NCBI GenBank assembly: GCA_036500345.1
Contig: DASYCE010000011.1
Span: 62,001-126,000, forward strand
Source of the DNA: Gemmatimonadales bacterium
Lineage (GTDB): Bacteria; Gemmatimonadota; Gemmatimonadetes; Gemmatimonadales; GWC2-71-9
DNA: 64,000 nt
Direction of reading: 5' to 3'
Below the pieces are notes generated by a model that saw only the letters and a program-made list of their open reading frames with translations, ran no database searches and had not been told where the DNA came from. Positions 63,553-64,000 of this stretch are shown here, piece after piece. Position numbers and translations under genes: made by a program. Each line of letters opens with the position of its first letter. The stretch's first letter is position 1.

Positions 63553-64000
63553 TCACTTGATTAGCTCGATCCCATGGGTCCCCACGCGCGCAGCGGACCT
63601 CGTCACGACGCCGGGCGTTCCTATGAGTTGAATCAAAGCTCCGCTGATGGAGTCAGCCGCGAGAATAGAAGCTGCAGCGCCGGAAGAAATGCACTTGGTC
63701 AGCATTTGCCGGTCATGAATTGGAACAGCGTCGACAAGGTCGTCACTGTCCATTGATTGCCACGACGTCCGCTCGACAAGATACCGGTCGACTGCCTCGA
63801 ACTCCCCTTGAAGGTCAGCACATATAGCGATAAGTGCCGCTTGGTGTGCGAGAGGGTGAATCGAGAGCGGAAACTGACGCAATCGCACCGGAGGTAGCTT
63901 TTGCTTGGTGCTCAGGTTCTTGAGGTCGCTCCGGAGCGTGCGGCAGAAGGGGCATTGGTAATCAAAGAAGACCACGATGGTGTCTCGCTTGTCCAAGCTA
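63553..64000 (-). CDS. DsbA/thioredoxin-fold protein, 5' end outside window
   Basis: The last 149 residues of a protein whose frame runs off the window edge. A thioredoxin-type active site FDYQCPFCRTL (CPFC) and the cis-Pro loop IGTPGVV place it in the DsbA/thioredoxin_4 group, which makes or shuffles disulfides, usually outside the cytoplasm. Between them is a helical insert (LAHQAALIAICADLQGEFEA). A signal peptide, if any, would be beyond base 64000. A TTG at 63996 could be a start, but the family normally has more sequence before CPFC. Its A+T content is higher than that of its neighbours. Confidence 0.8.
   Translation of the reverse strand, partial: SLDKRDTIVVFFDYQCPFCRTLRSDLKNLSTKQKLPPVRLRQFPLSIHPLAHQAALIAICADLQGEFEAVDRYLVERTSWQSMDSDDLVDAVPIHDRQMLTKCISSGAAASILAADSISGALIQLIGTPGVVTRSAARVGTHGIELIK

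Overview
The window is a high-GC, gene-dense stretch of bacterial chromosome. No 16S, tRNA or ribosomal marker is present, so the lineage is inferred. The best fit is Gemmatimonadota or a close soil relative, because of the mix of ADOP-type duplicated permeases, sortilin-like BNR proteins, Ser/Thr kinase-TPR sensors with a TTG start, pilin-like heads, secreted M28/M1 peptidases with Gly/Ala/Arg-rich insertions, and many Ig-type lipoproteins.

Layout. 1-1214: end of the NAD pathway (nadA fragment, nadC). 1253-13760: secreted proteins (two tandem outer-membrane-barrel paralogues, a lipoprotein, a BNR protein, an M28 peptidase), plus a VOC protein, an ADOP permease and an isoprenylcysteine methyltransferase-like protein. 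13880-15033 (minus strand): aroH-type chorismate mutase and an ACT-less prephenate dehydratase, preceded by a promoter, a 24-codon Phe/Tyr-rich leader peptide and an intrinsic terminator, which is the layout of a classic attenuator. 15073-18480: small hypothetical, VOC protein, DUF4199 protein, membrane-tethered LuxR regulator, secreted protein and a truncated Uma2 gene. 18481-21020: an unusual island with a degenerate 21-bp array, three 19-bp dyads, a sigma-54-type promoter, a helical protein, a second sigma-54-type promoter and a muramidase. 21115-26362: propeller/pilin fusion, two-component pair, secreted protein.

26412-34440 is a same-strand cluster: sigma factor, two-zinc-finger membrane anti-sigma, two paralogous Ig-domain lipoproteins, and an exported TPR-CHAT protein whose CHAT histidine is replaced by Phe. 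I read it as a candidate envelope-sensing system. 34465-40771: secreted protein, M1 peptidase, and a hybrid histidine kinase bracketed by two 140-bp repeats. 40772-53642: AhpD-like protein, lipoproteins, deacylase, SDR, Ser/Thr kinase-TPR, membrane TPR protein, CocE-like hydrolase. 53695-56749: lipoprotein, then a split NHEJ-type pair (LigC-like ligase and a LigD-type polymerase fused to an extra N-terminal domain; no Ku in the window). 56895-64000: aldo/keto reductase, CheB-CheR-PAS-kinase-receiver giant, pirin, and the end of a DsbA-like gene.

The strongest leads are the Phe/Tyr attenuator, the sigma/anti-sigma/CHAT cluster, and the sigma-54 muramidase island. All functions are read from sequence motifs; nothing was searched against databases.
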